Translations under genes and position numbers: made by a program | Notes under the pieces: model-generated | What the model saw: only the letters and a program-made list of their open reading frames with translations | Databases searched by the model: none | Told to the model about the DNA's origin: nothing | NCBI RefSeq assembly: GCF_014647855.1 | Contig: NZ_BMPZ01000001.1 | Span: forward strand, 186,001-250,000 | Reading direction: 5' to 3' | From: Shewanella gelidii | GTDB taxonomy: Bacteria; Pseudomonadota; Gammaproteobacteria; Enterobacterales; Shewanellaceae | DNA length: 64,000 nucleotides | In this document: positions 45,184 through 55,040 of the stretch, one piece after another | Position numbering within the stretch: the first letter of the stretch is position 1 | Layout: every line of letters begins with the position of its first letter

Positions 45184-48100
45184 TTACAAACCTAAAGGAC
45201 GTACATCTTTTGCCGCGCCATCACTTGGGATTGGCAAAGCCTTTAAAGGAGTAACTGGTGACGATTTAATTTGATTGGCTAAATAATCAAATGCAGCTTC
45301 AAGTTGTGCGTCTTTGCCTTGAAAGCTGGCATAGGGCAAATTATCGACTTCGATATTTGGACTGACACCTCGGCCTTCTATAATCCAACTCCCATCCATT
45401 GCATATTGTGGATATTCAGCAACCCGAGCCATTCCCTTATCAGTTAATCGATTACGACCAGATAACCAAACACCAGCTCCCGCAGTTTGTTTGCCGATCA
45501 ACGGCGCAATACCAAGCGACTTAATGCCTGCAGCAAATGTCTCTCCATCTGAATAGGTCAGTTGATCAGTAAGTACAACTAGGTGGCCCCGATAAGTTTG
45601 CTGCATATTGCCACTGGCAGTACCATGGGTCGGCTGCCAAAACGCCCAGGTTTTGCGGAGTAGTTTCTCAATAATCCAACTATCAATATTGCCACCACGA
45701 TTGCGTCGCACATCAATAATCAATCCCTGTTTATTTATATTGGCATAAAACTCACGGGCAAAATTAGCAATGTCTTTCGCGCCCATGGCATAAAGGTGCA
45801 AATAGCCCATTTTTTGATTGCTTAGATTAGCAACCTGCTGACTATTTAGGGTGACCCAATGACGATAGCGCATCTTGTTCGCCGCTTTTACAGTAACCGG
45901 CTCAGCGACCGTTTGATGTAAGTCTCGACCACGTTTTAGCGTGAGTAAGACCTGTTTTCCTGCTTGGTTACGCAATAAGCGAGTGACATCAGCCACCGTG
46001 CTCACAGGCTTATGATTAATCGCAACAAGTCGATCACCATTTTTGGCATCTACACCGGGTGTCGCAAGTGGGGAAGCCATCTGCGGTAGCTCAGGATCAT
46101 CTTGGTAAATACTGCTGATTTTAACGCCTTTATCAGTTTGCTTTAACAATGCACCTAAACTTGCCGCTTTGGCAGTGTTTCCATCAACTGGCGAATCACC
46201 ACCACGCACTTGTGAATGCAACGCATTAAGTTCTCCCATCATCTGCTTAAATATGTCATTCAGCTCATGACGATCAGTTAAGCGTGCAACCAATGGTAAA
46301 TACTTTTGACGTAACTCAACCCAATTGGTGCCACGCATCTTTTTGTCGTAAAAAGAGTCCCGGTGCATTAACCAGGCATCATCAAACATTTGCGACCATT
46401 CAATTTGGGGGGTTACTTTGAGTTGCCATTGCTCGGTTCGCACCTTCGCTAGACTGAGATCCGTTGCGATTTTTTCACCAGCGTCAATAATTAAAAGTTC
46501 ACGCCCCTTCTGACTATGCTTACGCACAAGCATTTTGCTTTGATCAGCAGACAATTGATAATCAGCAACATCTTCCGCAAAAGTATCGAGTTTAGGCTTG
46601 AGTGCATCGACCTTTAGAATTTTTAGACGTGGTGTTCCCGCTGCAGGATGCTCAATAAAAAAGAGCTTATCTTCAAGTACATTGAGCCGACTATAGTTAC
46701 CGGAAACAACCGGCACCTGCCATAAACGCATCGACAAATTGTTCCAATCAATTTTTGCTAAATGGGGCTGAGATTTTTCATCGCCTTCCACCACCGTAGT
46801 TGTCAATTCATTTGGTTTTTTAAAGGGAAATGCCGCTTGCTCAGATAACGAAACCGCAAAAATTTGGGTTCTACGATTAAACTGAGGCCCCAAATTGCGA
46901 TCTCCCCAAGGGGACGATGGCGTGGCATTGAATTCGCGATTTGATAAAAAATATAACCACTGACCATCTGAACTAAAGCTTGGAGAAAATGATTCATATT
47001 TGTCACTGGTAATCGCTTGCGTCCTTTTTTCTTTTACAGAATAAAGCACGATTTGACTGCGGCTATGACCGAGTTGTTGTTTGGTCAATGCCAAGAAGTT
47101 ACTGTCAGCCGACCAAACTAGATCCGCGTATGGTCCAAGGCCTTCACCATCCGTAACAATCTTCTGTTGCTGCGACTTTTTCAAATCTAATAACCAAACG
47201 TTGCCGTCATAATCATCATGCGCTAAATAACGACCATCAGGAGATAAGCTTAGGCTCATGCGAAGCGTCTGCCCGTTATAAGTCAATTGTTTTGCTTCAG
47301 GTTGACCATTGGCAGGATATCGCCACACCTCTTGCTCACCACTGGCATCACTTATCGCATAGATCCATTGACCATCATGACTCATGAGTGCCGAGCGAAT
47401 TCGGCTTTTGCCATCGCCAATCTCAACTAGACGCCGCCCATCGGTTGCTGCAATTGCCACATGACCTCGCGCCGTAATCACCGCTTGTTCGCCACTTGGA
47501 GATATTTGCGCATGTTCGACGTACTTCATGGGTTGTTGTACCCACTGTTCACGTCGCTGAGAAAAATCAGATACTAATGTCGTTGTTAACTTTTTTATCT
47601 GGTTTGTCTCTATATCCAAATGCTGTATGTCAGCTCCAAGCTGAAAAACGATACTGTCCCTATATAGTTGGGCGTCACGCACCTGCCAATCAACAAAGTG
47701 AGTATGCTGCTTGAGATCTTCTCCTGCATACGTCATTGACCAAATATTTGGATTACCGTCTTGATCGCTGACGAAAAACAATCGCGATTTGCCAGCCATA
47801 GGCTGCCGCATTGACCCTTCATGTTGCGGGGCTAAGCGCGTCGCCTCCTGCTGAGACCCCAATTGAAATCGCCATAACTCCCCTTTCGCACCACCACGAT
47901 AAACCTTCGCGTTGTCTCCCGTTGCTTGAAGCCCAAACCGCGTAAAGAAAATGTTCTTTTCGGCATCATCAACCGCCCCCTCAATGGCATCAGCTAAGGG
48001 AATGTCAGCCACTTCCAATGTCTCTGGGTGCACCAACTTCAATACCCAACGATTGGTTGGGCCTTGAGCATTATCAGTGGCATACAATACGTGCCCACTT

Positions 48101-48486
48101 GGCGTCCACCCTTGTACACGTACTCGACTATTTTCGAAGCTCACTCGTTTCGCTTGCCCACCAGCAATGCCAATAACATAAGCCTCAGTGGTGCCTTCGT
48201 AGTTCGCCGAGAACGCAACCCATTTCCCGTTAGGACTAATCGCCGCATTCTTTTCTTCAGCGGCCAATGATGTTAAACGTTGTGCATGTGATTCATCTTG
48301 CGATTTTTTCCATAAATCACCTTCTGCCGTAAATACAAGCGTTTGCTCGTGCAAAGCTGGCATTCGATAGTAACCTTGCATATCGGCACTTTGAGGTGAC
48401 TTAGCCACGACAAACTGTGAGTGAAGCGCACTCGATAACAAACTAAAAATCAGAGCATTTTTTAAAGATGAGCGAAAACGAGTCAT
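45184..48486 (-). CDS. Tricorn-like S41 family serine protease
   Basis: A large exported protein of 1100 residues. After a signal peptide (NALIFSLLSSALHSQFVVA), two beta-propeller regions follow with WD40/TolB-like repeats (GKWVAFSANYEGTTEAYVI; DGRYLAHDDYDGNVWLLDL; DGQWLYFLSNREF). A PDZ domain (GDRLVAINHKPVSTVADVTRLLRNQAGKQV) and the S41 protease domain follow, with the nucleophile Ser in TYSDGETFAAG. Tricorn proteases degrade oligopeptides, with the propellers as gates. ATG 48486 has AAGG upstream and gives the best signal peptide. Confidence 0.9.
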   Translation of the reverse strand: MTRFRSSLKNALIFSLLSSALHSQFVVAKSPQSADMQGYYRMPALHEQTLVFTAEGDLWKKSQDESHAQRLTSLAAEEKNAAISPNGKWVAFSANYEGTTEAYVIGIAGGQAKRVSFENSRVRVQGWTPSGHVLYATDNAQGPTNRWVLKLVHPETLEVADIPLADAIEGAVDDAEKNIFFTRFGLQATGDNAKVYRGGAKGELWRFQLGSQQEATRLAPQHEGSMRQPMAGKSRLFFVSDQDGNPNIWSMTYAGEDLKQHTHFVDWQVRDAQLYRDSIVFQLGADIQHLDIETNQIKKLTTTLVSDFSQRREQWVQQPMKYVEHAQISPSGEQAVITARGHVAIAATDGRRLVEIGDGKSRIRSALMSHDGQWIYAISDASGEQEVWRYPANGQPEAKQLTYNGQTLRMSLSLSPDGRYLAHDDYDGNVWLLDLKKSQQQKIVTDGEGLGPYADLVWSADSNFLALTKQQLGHSRSQIVLYSVKEKRTQAITSDKYESFSPSFSSDGQWLYFLSNREFNATPSSPWGDRNLGPQFNRRTQIFAVSLSEQAAFPFKKPNELTTTVVEGDEKSQPHLAKIDWNNLSMRLWQVPVVSGNYSRLNVLEDKLFFIEHPAAGTPRLKILKVDALKPKLDTFAEDVADYQLSADQSKMLVRKHSQKGRELLIIDAGEKIATDLSLAKVRTEQWQLKVTPQIEWSQMFDDAWLMHRDSFYDKKMRGTNWVELRQKYLPLVARLTDRHELNDIFKQMMGELNALHSQVRGGDSPVDGNTAKAASLGALLKQTDKGVKISSIYQDDPELPQMASPLATPGVDAKNGDRLVAINHKPVSTVADVTRLLRNQAGKQVLLTLKRGRDLHQTVAEPVTVKAANKMRYRHWVTLNSQQVANLSNQKMGYLHLYAMGAKDIANFAREFYANINKQGLIIDVRRNRGGNIDSWIIEKLLRKTWAFWQPTHGTASGNMQQTYRGHLVVLTDQLTYSDGETFAAGIKSLGIAPLIGKQTAGAGVWLSGRNRLTDKGMARVAEYPQYAMDGSWIIEGRGVSPNIEVDNLPYASFQGKDAQLEAAFDYLANQIKSSPVTPLKALPIPSDGAAKDVRPLGL

Positions 48487-48797
48487 AACGAGCCTTTCTA
48501 GTGAACGAGTCATTGTTCAAATCAACAACAAATAAAGCGATTCTGTAGCCTTTGAATCAGAAATGACAATTGCCACCATTCAAGTTCATGCTGGAAAGCC
48601 TATATAAACAGCTACAGAGTAAGCGACTGTGACATTAACAAAATCAATTACCAAACGCAGCACAATGGTTGGGTAGAAGTTTTAGCAAATGTGTCATCCA
48701 ACATTGATTGTTCAACGAAAACACAAACTCAGCGGCCGACTATCGTGCATATCCTATACTGAGTGTTAATCGATGCTATCAATCTAGGGACATCAAT
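48487..48797. other. Divergent promoter region of the protease and the small membrane protein
   Basis: About 310 bases. Apart from a possible longer start of the next gene (TTG 48708), I see no feature. Promoters for both directions must be here. Confidence 0.45.
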
Positions 48798-49244
48798 GTG
48801 ACCAGCAAAAAGTGCTCTGCTGAACAACCGAACCAAGAAGCACCCAGTTCAATTCGCAATGACCCGATATTGGCGAGCTTACTTCGCCATCTACCAAAGG
48901 AATTAGCGGCAAGCTACACTGATGAGCAGTTGGTGGGGATCAAAATGATTTTGGGTGATAGAGTTTGGAATCGACATTTCATCGATCGTCGCGGCACTTT
49001 CTCTCTTCCCTTCATCATGTGGCGCTATTACTACGTCATTTTGCTGGGCAAAAACAAACGCGCTTTCACTCGAAGAGAGAAAAGCATCTCAGCACTGATG
49101 CTCACGCTGACTCTTTGTTTAAGTTTATTGATTTGTACCTGTTTAGGGTTTGTTGTGCTTTATATACTCAAATCCGCTTTAGGTATCGATCTTTTACCCG
49201 AAAGCTCTTTTGGCCTTTGGGATTGGCTCACGCAATCATCATAA
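48798..49244 (+). CDS. Membrane protein of unknown function
   Basis: A 148-residue protein when started at GTG 48798, which follows TAGGGA; a TTG at 48708 would add 30 residues. The first 90 residues are soluble and contain a conserved-looking block, VGIKMILGDRVWNRHFIDRRGTFSLPFIMWRYYYVILLGKNKRAFTRREK. One strong membrane segment follows (ALMLTLTLCLSLLICTCLGFVVLYIL), then a short tail. I recall similar small proteins in marine gammaproteobacteria but no function. It stands alone. Confidence 0.6.
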   Translation: MTSKKCSAEQPNQEAPSSIRNDPILASLLRHLPKELAASYTDEQLVGIKMILGDRVWNRHFIDRRGTFSLPFIMWRYYYVILLGKNKRAFTRREKSISALMLTLTLCLSLLICTCLGFVVLYILKSALGIDLLPESSFGLWDWLTQSS

Positions 49245-49319
49245 AATTAAGCTACAGCCACGACCTATAACAATGAACCTACACGACTACTTTCTACGGG
49301 TGAGTGAGTTTTTTATAGC

Positions 49320-49641
49320 ATGCCGTTCTGCGCTGTGGGGTCACAATTTGAATTGTTCATCACACTAAAAACCGTGGATTCGGCTATGATTCCCTATGAC
49401 GCGAGACATGTTTTTACAAAAGAGGACTGTACTATCATTAGCCCAATAAAACTCCGTGACGACAATGAAATTGTGTGACGAAGACGTTTTTCGGCGCTTT
49501 AGAATCGGGCACTCAACGCGGTGAATTGGGCATCAAATTGCAGCTATCCTACAACTAAGGTCGCACTGTCTATGTAGGCAAAACGAGTGCTAACCTGTTA
49601 TGTCAAATCACTTTAATGGAAAGTAGTCACAAGGAACCTTA
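49320..49641 (+). pseudogene. Probable decayed gene upstream of the HD-GYP gene
   Basis: Two protein-like stretches on the plus strand look like pieces of one lost gene. The first (49320-49478) starts MPFCAVGSQFELFITL and passes IPYDARHVFTKEDC before TGA. The second, in another frame, contains FFGALESGTQRGELGIKLQL, then SYN, a TAA, and GRTVYVGKTSANLLCQ. Together they suggest a frameshift plus two stop codons. The family is not recognised. Confidence 0.35.
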
Positions 49642-50892
49642 ATGAATATCGACAGTGTGAACCAAATCTCCGATGTGAGTATCGGTCATTGGCGAAAACT
49701 GATTTTTAAACGACTCTTTTCGTTTCTAGCGATATTGTGTATCCCTGTTTACCTCACGAGTGTTTATCTGTTTGCTCAAGACAATAATTGGCTTATGGTG
49801 GCGTTAGACACCGTCTTTTATATGCTCTTACTCATTGTTCTTTTTGCGAAACGATTAGCTAATTCAACCCGCTATTTAGTAGGCTGCTATTTAGGGTATT
49901 TTGTTGGCGCAAGTATGTTACTTGCCATTGGCCCAACGGGCGCAGGCTTTTTTTGGTTATTTATTTTCCCCCCTCTTGCCGCGATGCTATTGGGTTACCA
50001 ACACAGTCTATACGCGCAAGTCATCAATATTTTCACCTTGACTCTTATCGGCTTTGCTTATCACTTTGGTCTTCTTAGTTGGCCTAGCCTTCCCGACTTT
50101 AATGCAACAATATGGGCAGTTGTCAGCATCAACTTTCTCGTGATCAATGCCATGCTGACGTTATCAATTTCTTACCTATTAAATAAGCTCAGTGTTTCTC
50201 TCATCTCAATTCAAGCTTCAAGGCAAGCAACCGTTATCGGTTTAGCGCGCTTAGCTGAGTACAGAGATAATGAGACTGGTGCTCATTTATTGCGGATGAG
50301 GCAATATGCTCGTATGCTCGCCATTCAATTTTCGACAAAAGAAAGCGCACCAGAAGAGTTAACAGGAGAGTTTATTCAGGACATTGCTCTGTCTGCGATT
50401 TTGCACGATATCGGCAAAGTGGGAATTGCTGATTCAATCCTACTAAAACCCGGCAAGCTCTCTGCCGATGAGTATCAAAAAATGCAATCACATCCCTTAA
50501 TTGGGAGTTCGGTCATCCATAGCTTGCGGCAATACGCTCCCCAATGTTCGCTCCTTAAAATGGGCGAAGATATTGCTTCAGGCCATCATGAAAAGTGGGA
50601 TGGCACGGGCTATCCTCAAGGATTATCCAACAAACAAATTCCCCTTGCAGCAAGAATTGTTGCCCTTGCAGATGTGTACGATGCACTGACGTCACCACGC
50701 TGCTACAAAGAACCGTTCAGTCATCAACGCGCAATGGAAATAATATTAGAAGGCCGAGCAAAACACTTTGACCCTGAGATTGTGGATTGCTTGACTGAAA
50801 TCCAAGATAAATTTGAACACCTTTCCAAAGCATCCCTCAATGATGACCCGAACTCTTCCCCTGCTGAGTTTTTTGAATTGAAGCCAAACTAA
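49642..50892 (+). CDS. HD-GYP cyclic di-GMP phosphodiesterase
   Basis: A 416-residue protein. The first 190 residues hold about six membrane segments (a MASE-like sensor; FLAILCIPVYLTSVYLFA, FYMLLLIVLFA, GAGFFWLFIFPPLAAMLLG). A HD-GYP domain follows (about 195-385): HLLRMRQYARML, HDIGKVGIADSILLKPGKL, and HHEKWDGTGYPQGL, with all metal ligands present. It should break down cyclic di-GMP in the cytoplasm. The start ATG has AAGGAACC in front of it. It is one of four c-di-GMP or HDOD-type signalling genes in the window. Confidence 0.92.
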   Translation: MNIDSVNQISDVSIGHWRKLIFKRLFSFLAILCIPVYLTSVYLFAQDNNWLMVALDTVFYMLLLIVLFAKRLANSTRYLVGCYLGYFVGASMLLAIGPTGAGFFWLFIFPPLAAMLLGYQHSLYAQVINIFTLTLIGFAYHFGLLSWPSLPDFNATIWAVVSINFLVINAMLTLSISYLLNKLSVSLISIQASRQATVIGLARLAEYRDNETGAHLLRMRQYARMLAIQFSTKESAPEELTGEFIQDIALSAILHDIGKVGIADSILLKPGKLSADEYQKMQSHPLIGSSVIHSLRQYAPQCSLLKMGEDIASGHHEKWDGTGYPQGLSNKQIPLAARIVALADVYDALTSPRCYKEPFSHQRAMEIILEGRAKHFDPEIVDCLTEIQDKFEHLSKASLNDDPNSSPAEFFELKPN

Positions 50893-50948
50893 CTGGCTCT
50901 TCAAAAGAGCCATCAATTCTCCCACACACTTAAATGAAAACAAATATT

Positions 50949-50987
50949 CAGCCCCATCTCCAAATTCCGTTTTGAAAACTGGGGCTG
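50949..50987. terminator. Hairpin between the HD-GYP and anti-sigma genes
   Basis: CAGCCCCA (50949-50956) pairs with TGGGGCTG (50980-50987). It ends 9 bases before the stop of the minus-strand gene. A second hairpin, TGGCTCT / AGAGCCA, at 50894-50912 directly follows the HD-GYP stop. Together they separate the two converging transcripts. Confidence 0.6.
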
Positions 50988-50995
50988 CTTGTCGT

Positions 50996-52144
50996 CTATT
51001 GTTGATGCGCATGCTGTAGCATGTTTGCAAGCTCGACGAATGCTTGATATTGCTCATGCTCTGGATTCTCCAATTCTGGGAATTGGTTTTGCAAATAAAC
51101 ATAAAGCGCATCCGCATCATGCAACTCATTAGCACGGATCAAACCTAGCATTAACTTCATGGATTGCTTCGCTCCAAACTGCTCAGCTGCAATGCCAAGC
51201 CGAATACGCTGTAACTCAGCTGCAGTAAAGGGACCAGTTACAGCAATTTTGTTAGTTGATTCGACCGCTGTTTTTAATTCTATATCATCGCTTTTGCCAA
51301 GCATTTCTGTCGTCGTTTCTGAATCCAGCGCACTTGCTCCAGCCTCATTTGGACGACGAACCTGTTTCAACTGAGGTAATGCAGTCGCGCGCGGTTGAAC
51401 CACATCTATTACCTGCGGTGACATCTCCGTTGATTGCACAATGGCTTGCTTGGGGGACGAAGTAAATTCTGAACGCGAGTGCTCGGTAGGTGAACGCTCT
51501 AACATTTTGACACGCTTGTCATGTTGTTGTGCATCCATTTCGGCAGCAGCTTTAACTCGCGCTGCGCGCTGCGCTTGAAGCGCACTATTGTTTTCAGGAT
51601 GAGGCGCTGCTGATGAGGCTTTGTTCATCTGTTTTCGTTCTCTGCTTGCTTGCTCAACGCCCTTTTGCTGAGGCATAGTTTTTTTCAACAACTCAGCATG
51701 AACAGGCGCGGGCTCAGTGTCAGAACTTAAGAATTGCTCTTCTGTAATGCGAGCTTCTCGAAGCATAAACGCTTGATTCGTTAAAAACACGAAAGAGATA
51801 AAAATAACCGAAGCCGCCGTCGAAATCGGCCAGCGATAACGGCGCATCCTTGCAACCCAAGAAATTGAAGCGGCTTGATGTCGTAGATCTGCTTGCTGAT
51901 GCGAAGTTTTGCTAGTGTTTGCCGCAAAACCGCCATCAGAATCACTCCCCAATGACTCATTGGGTTTGTGTTTACCTAGATTTTGATCATCTTGTTCAAA
52001 TTCAGATGAAATACCCGACACATCTAGCTGACGTTGAGCGAGATGCAAGATTTCTTTGTCTAGCTCAGCAGATGGCTGCTCCGTTGCACTAAGTTGATAC
52101 AAACGGCGATTTTCCGTGGTGTCAGAAGTATCATTTTTTTGCAT
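50996..52144 (-). CDS. Putative anti-sigma factor (single-pass membrane protein)
   Basis: A 382-residue protein. The N-terminal 110 residues are cytoplasmic, with a short helix motif ELDKEILHLAQRQLDVSG, followed by one membrane segment (YRWPISTAASVIFISFVFLTNQAF). The periplasmic part is a low-complexity Gln/Ala/Glu-rich stretch and then a helical end (AAELQRIRLGIAAEQFG ... LHDADALYVYLQNQFPEL). It directly follows the ECF sigma gene and a GAGGAG site lies 5 bases before ATG 52144, inside the sigma gene's end. The anti-sigma role is inferred from position and topology; no zinc motif is seen. Confidence 0.6.
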   Translation of the reverse strand: MQKNDTSDTTENRRLYQLSATEQPSAELDKEILHLAQRQLDVSGISSEFEQDDQNLGKHKPNESLGSDSDGGFAANTSKTSHQQADLRHQAASISWVARMRRYRWPISTAASVIFISFVFLTNQAFMLREARITEEQFLSSDTEPAPVHAELLKKTMPQQKGVEQASRERKQMNKASSAAPHPENNSALQAQRAARVKAAAEMDAQQHDKRVKMLERSPTEHSRSEFTSSPKQAIVQSTEMSPQVIDVVQPRATALPQLKQVRRPNEAGASALDSETTTEMLGKSDDIELKTAVESTNKIAVTGPFTAAELQRIRLGIAAEQFGAKQSMKLMLGLIRANELHDADALYVYLQNQFPELENPEHEQYQAFVELANMLQHAHQQ

Positions 52145-52146
52145 GC

Positions 52147-52821
52147 TCACTCCTCTTCTGCGCCATGGGTTGGCTGTTTGCGAGATGTGCTAGATAGACT
52201 AGAAAATGCTGATGTATCATTTGTGCAGAAATCGAGGTCTGTATCTTGCCACTTTTGGGCGACACATTCTTTCACGTTTTGATTAGCATAACGAAGTCTG
52301 CTCTTCGTTGCTTCATAGGTGACGTTCACAACCTGGCTAATCATTTTTGCCGTAAATCCCAATTCAAAATTTAATATTAACGCCTCTTTTTGCACCCATG
52401 GGAGCAGCGCAATACAGTGCTTTAAAACTTGTGACTTTTGCTGCTGGATATACATCCTATCGAGCGCATTCAGATCTTCCCTATCAATGTCATTGACATC
52501 ATCGATTTCTGGCACCAAATCAACAGGTTTAACAGCACGTACATGATCTATCAGCAAATGATGGGCAATTTTATAAAGCCAGGTTGTAAACTTTGCCGTC
52601 GATTGATATTGGGCAGCCGCCCGAATGACTCGGCTCCATGTTTCTTGGTATAGATCTTCAGCAAGTTGTTGGTCACCAATTTGCCGCACAAAGTAACGAT
52701 AGAGGCCGCCTTTATGCTTGAGATACAAGTGCTCAAAGGCAACCATATCGCCTCGGCTGTAGTTGAGCATCAACTCTTCATCAGATATATCTGGCTCTTG
52801 TGTTGAAAAGGTTTGACTCAA
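52147..52821 (-). CDS. ECF-type RNA polymerase sigma factor
   Basis: A 224-residue ECF sigma. Region 2 is plain (GDMVAFEHLYLKHKGGLYRYFVRQIGDQQLAEDLYQETWSRVIRAAAQYQSTAKFTTWLYKIAHHLLIDHVRA), as is region 4 (LNFELGFTAKMISQVVNVTYEATKSRLRYANQNVKE). It directs transcription of a small regulon in response to an envelope or redox signal that I cannot name. It lies 40 bases after the VWA lipoprotein gene and is followed by the putative anti-sigma gene. Confidence 0.92.
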   Translation of the reverse strand: MSQTFSTQEPDISDEELMLNYSRGDMVAFEHLYLKHKGGLYRYFVRQIGDQQLAEDLYQETWSRVIRAAAQYQSTAKFTTWLYKIAHHLLIDHVRAVKPVDLVPEIDDVNDIDREDLNALDRMYIQQQKSQVLKHCIALLPWVQKEALILNFELGFTAKMISQVVNVTYEATKSRLRYANQNVKECVAQKWQDTDLDFCTNDTSAFSSLSSTSRKQPTHGAEEE

Positions 52822-52861
52822 TACAGCCTCCAGTTAATCCCCAGTATCAGTGAATTAACCC

Positions 52862-54742
52862 TTATGTTTTTGGGATCGGGTTTAGCTTAATGCTAGCAGG
52901 AGATATTCTAGCCTGCTGTACAGCCGAGTTAACACTGTGATTTGAATCGCTTAAATTGGCATTCGCTTGAGACAACAGCTCTGCATTTTTAATGAGCTTT
53001 ACAAATTCATGACGATACCCATAGGGATCTTCTCCCATAGAAGACTGTGCAATCGCAATTGCATTCGCATAGTCAAACCGCTCCACATGAACAGATTGAT
53101 TTAGCAGTTGCCCAAAACCTGCTACCGATGCGGCAAACCTAAAATCTGTACTCGCACCATCAAACGATGCTTTGGCCGAATTTTGGTAGACTGGGTGTTT
53201 TAGCAAAATACTCTGTTCATTAAATTTAGGTTTATAACGCAGTTTCACAAATGCTATTTCTTTATGAAAATCAGACTTATGATTATTAATCTTCCCTTTG
53301 GGTTGTAAAGGTTTTGTTTGTTTGTCTACATACCTCAATGGATCTACACTTTGATTGGTACTGCCATTTAAGGCCAGTTCATACAAAGCTGTAACACTAT
53401 GCCCTGCACCGATATCTCCAGCGTCAACTTTGTCGTTATTAAAGTCTTCACGCTTGAGGAGACGATTCTGATATCCAATCAGTCGATACTCAGCGACCAG
53501 ATTTGGATTAAACTCGATTTGAATTTTCACATCCTGCGCAATTGTCAGTAAGCTCGAAGAGATCTCATCAACCAACACTTTGCGCGCTTCACTTAAGGTA
53601 TCAATATACGCATATTGACCATTCCCTTTGTCAGCGAGTTGCTCCATTAAATGATCATTATAATTACCTTGCCCAAAACCTAGCGTGGTTAATTGGATGC
53701 CTGACTTCCGTTTGCGCTGGATTAAAGCCTCAAGCTCAGCCTGATCCGTCGTTCCGACATTAAAGTCACCATCAGTGGCCAGAATGACTCGATTCACGCC
53801 ACCTTCGATAAAGTGTTTTTGAGCGAGTTGATAAGCAAGCTGAATCCCGGCGCTCCCATGAGTACTGCCACCAGCCTGCATTTTTGCCAAAGAATTTGCG
53901 ATTTGCAGGTGGTTATTGCCGTCAATACCATCGAGTACGACGCCACTTGCACCTGCGTAAACCACTATTGATATCTTATCGTGCGCAGAAAGTTGCTTCG
54001 CGAGCATCAATAAAGACTGCTTTAGCAGTGGCAGTTTATCTGGGGAGTTCATCGAACCAGAGACATCCATCAAGAACACTAAGTTACTTGGACCAATTAA
54101 TTTTTTATCCACTTCATACCCTTGCAGGCCAACGCGAAGTAACATCTTGTCATCAGAATATGGGGACGGTGCCAATTCGGTAGCTACGGAAAACGGCTGC
54201 GTCTGAGAATCAGGCGTAGGATACTGATAATTGAAATAATTAATCAGTTCTTCGATTCGTATTGTTTGTGCTTGAGGTAAGCGGCCTTGATTAATCCAGC
54301 GACGCATCGTTGCATAGCTACCGGTGTCGACATCGACCGAAAACGTTGAAACCGGCTGCGTGAGTACACGCTTAAAACCACCCTCTTCTTGACTCGCAAA
54401 TTTGTCTGAATTGGACTGTGCATGTTGAGGCTGTTCCGGCCCATGATAGAAGCTAGGTTGCGCGTAGGCATCCACACTCACGGCCATACCTTGCTGCAGT
54501 GCAGCGACTCGCATTTTTGCTTTCGAGAAATGCTCTTGATGTCGTGCCATCGCATGTTTTGCAGCTTGAACTTCGGCTGGGTTTGCAATACTCACTTCAA
54601 TGCTCTCTGCTGCTGGTGACTCCTTTTTACTCGAGTGTTGTCCACTACAGCCTGCAATGACAAGTGCTGATGTAATTAGGGTCGCCATCACTTTATATCG
54701 ACCGGTTAACGCTTTTGTTCCGCAAACATATTTCATAATCAT
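52862..54742 (-). CDS. VWA-domain lipoprotein (YfbK-like)
   Basis: A 626-residue lipoprotein. The lipobox is VIAGC in residues about 28-32. A YfbK-type N-terminal domain follows (TFSVDVDTGSYATMRRWINQGRLPQAQTIRIEELINYFNYQYP), then a von Willebrand A domain with an intact MIDAS (LVFLMDVSGSMNSPDKL; ATDGDFNVG) and a C-terminal DUF3520-type region. VWA domains bind partners through a metal ion. It heads the operon with the sigma and anti-sigma genes, so it may take part in signal sensing at the envelope. Confidence 0.88.
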   Translation of the reverse strand: MIMKYVCGTKALTGRYKVMATLITSALVIAGCSGQHSSKKESPAAESIEVSIANPAEVQAAKHAMARHQEHFSKAKMRVAALQQGMAVSVDAYAQPSFYHGPEQPQHAQSNSDKFASQEEGGFKRVLTQPVSTFSVDVDTGSYATMRRWINQGRLPQAQTIRIEELINYFNYQYPTPDSQTQPFSVATELAPSPYSDDKMLLRVGLQGYEVDKKLIGPSNLVFLMDVSGSMNSPDKLPLLKQSLLMLAKQLSAHDKISIVVYAGASGVVLDGIDGNNHLQIANSLAKMQAGGSTHGSAGIQLAYQLAQKHFIEGGVNRVILATDGDFNVGTTDQAELEALIQRKRKSGIQLTTLGFGQGNYNDHLMEQLADKGNGQYAYIDTLSEARKVLVDEISSSLLTIAQDVKIQIEFNPNLVAEYRLIGYQNRLLKREDFNNDKVDAGDIGAGHSVTALYELALNGSTNQSVDPLRYVDKQTKPLQPKGKINNHKSDFHKEIAFVKLRYKPKFNEQSILLKHPVYQNSAKASFDGASTDFRFAASVAGFGQLLNQSVHVERFDYANAIAIAQSSMGEDPYGYRHEFVKLIKNAELLSQANANLSDSNHSVNSAVQQARISPASIKLNPIPKT

Positions 54743-54945
54743 TCCCTATGACGGTGTCATTCTATGGTGCTTGTAACTCATTCAAACGAACCGAATTGAA
54801 AAAAGGGCTATGAAAATAAAAATTTTTTGTAATTAAATCGAGGCGCCGTTCAGCTGTAATTTGCGGGTTCTCTTTTATTGGTACGATGACTTAATAAGTG
54901 AATGCCTCAGTGTTGCTCACAACCTAGGTGCCAATCCTAGCCAAT
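54743..54945. other. Promoter region of the VWA-sigma operon
   Basis: About 200 bases between the purE terminator and the VWA lipoprotein start. No gene or recognisable operator is seen; an ECF-type autoregulated promoter would be expected here. Confidence 0.4.
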
Positions 54946-54980
54946 AAAAAAGGCGCCCTTTAATTAAGGTCGCCTTTTAT
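54946..54980 (-). terminator. Terminator after purE
   Basis: AAAAGGCG (54948-54955) pairs with CGCCTTTT (54971-54978), with A- and T-runs on either side. It lies 60 bases after the purE stop. Confidence 0.8.
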
Positions 54981-55040
54981 CCTTACACTTTCACACTTAA
55001 GCCAATCTAATCACTTAAGCGCCAAGTAATCAGGGAAGAA

